From assembly GCF_000719335.1 (NCBI RefSeq), contig NZ_JOGB01000076.1, positions 1 through 31,257 of the forward strand: a stretch of DNA of 31,257 nt, written 5' to 3'. This document shows positions 31,101 through 31,257 of this stretch, in pieces. The first letter of the stretch is position 1. Each line of letters starts with the position of its first letter. The notes beneath the pieces are model-generated. The model made no database searches. It was not told where the DNA came from and was given only the letters and a program-made list of their open reading frames with translations. The DNA comes from Streptomyces sp. NRRL S-87 (GTDB lineage: Bacteria > Actinomycetota > Actinomycetes > Streptomycetales > Streptomycetaceae). Both the position numbers and the translations under genes were made by a program.

Positions 31101-31257
31101 GGGTCCCGTGGTGTGTGGGTCCCCTCGGCGCTTGACAGGGGCGGCCTGCAGGCCCTGAGGCAGGCCCACCCCGAGGGCTTTGGGGCTTCGCCCTGGCCTT
31201 CGGCCACCCTCGGCCCGGGCCTGCCTCCGGACCAGCCTGCCACCCCTGTCAAGCGCC
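31101..31257. repeat. MITE-like palindromic intergenic element
   Basis: Inverted ends GGCGCTTGACAGGGG at 31127-31141 and its complement at 31243-31257 match over 18 of 19 bases, and inner blocks (AGGCAGGCCC, CCGAGGG) also pair. An outer arm at 31101-31126 is mirrored in the flank of the copy at 1-92, so the whole element is probably about 175-180 bp. There is no transposase gene. A target duplication cannot be checked because the window ends inside the element. Confidence 0.65.

Noticed and set aside
27452..31252. A 1266-codon open frame antisense to adnA
   Set aside because: It is the usual long antisense frame of GC-rich coding DNA; adnA itself has all helicase and nuclease motifs.
1..31257. 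Terminal direct repeats as attachment sites of an integrative element, or as overlap of a circular replicon
   Set aside because: The content is core chromosome without integrase or replication genes, and the copies differ at one base, so they are two separate copies of a dispersed repeat.

Overview
The window is about 31 kb of very GC-rich DNA with strong third-position G/C bias, GTG starts and actinobacterial gene families throughout. It is almost certainly a chromosomal segment of a Streptomyces (or close relative). The backbone is core gene content. From memory, it follows the order of Mycobacterium tuberculosis Rv3211 to Rv3201c: RhlE-type DEAD-box helicase, ferritin-like protein, DUF3107 protein, TetR regulator, DUF3152 protein, MoeZ, alkyltransferase-like protein, AdnA helicase-nuclease. 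No integrase, transposase gene, phage gene, tRNA or rRNA was seen.

Layout. 1-92: one end of a dispersed palindromic repeat. 138-6240: alpha/beta hydrolase, DEAD-box helicase with a basic repeat tail and a structured leader, ferritin-like protein, small membrane protein, DUF3107 protein, TetR regulator with a candidate operator, and a small acidic protein. 6359-9176: a two-gene unit of an alpha/beta hydrolase and a DUF3152 membrane protein. The latter carries 26 copies of a nine-residue repeat ahead of a metzincin-type zinc motif. 9269-15013: an oligopeptide/dipeptide ABC importer operon whose four genes overlap by 4 bp. It is preceded by a 31-codon ORF and a strong hairpin. 15235-16782: a secreted tripeptidyl-aminopeptidase-like lipoprotein. 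16903-18081: MoeZ, preceded by a lone sequence resembling a type I-E CRISPR repeat.

18163-23179 holds a compact glycan cassette on the minus strand: a PelF-like glycosyltransferase, a polytopic membrane protein, a 17-codon upstream ORF, an NAD-dependent sugar epimerase, and a spherulin-4 (GH135-like) protein that appears to have lost its catalytic acids. I consider this the best candidate for an undescribed system. 23926-26709 encodes a fusion of membrane segments, a degenerate kinase-like domain and an LPG-synthase/flippase-like domain. 26829-30886 holds an alkyltransferase-like DNA repair protein and AdnA, followed by a degenerate minisatellite and a second copy of the dispersed palindromic repeat at the right edge.

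How the genes may work together. The importer and the exported peptidase suggest peptide scavenging or peptide sensing. The ATL protein and AdnA are both DNA repair proteins. The glycosyltransferase, membrane protein, epimerase and spherulin-4 genes suggest synthesis and handling of an amino-sugar exopolysaccharide. Terminators, operators and promoters are read from sequence patterns only and have not been tested.
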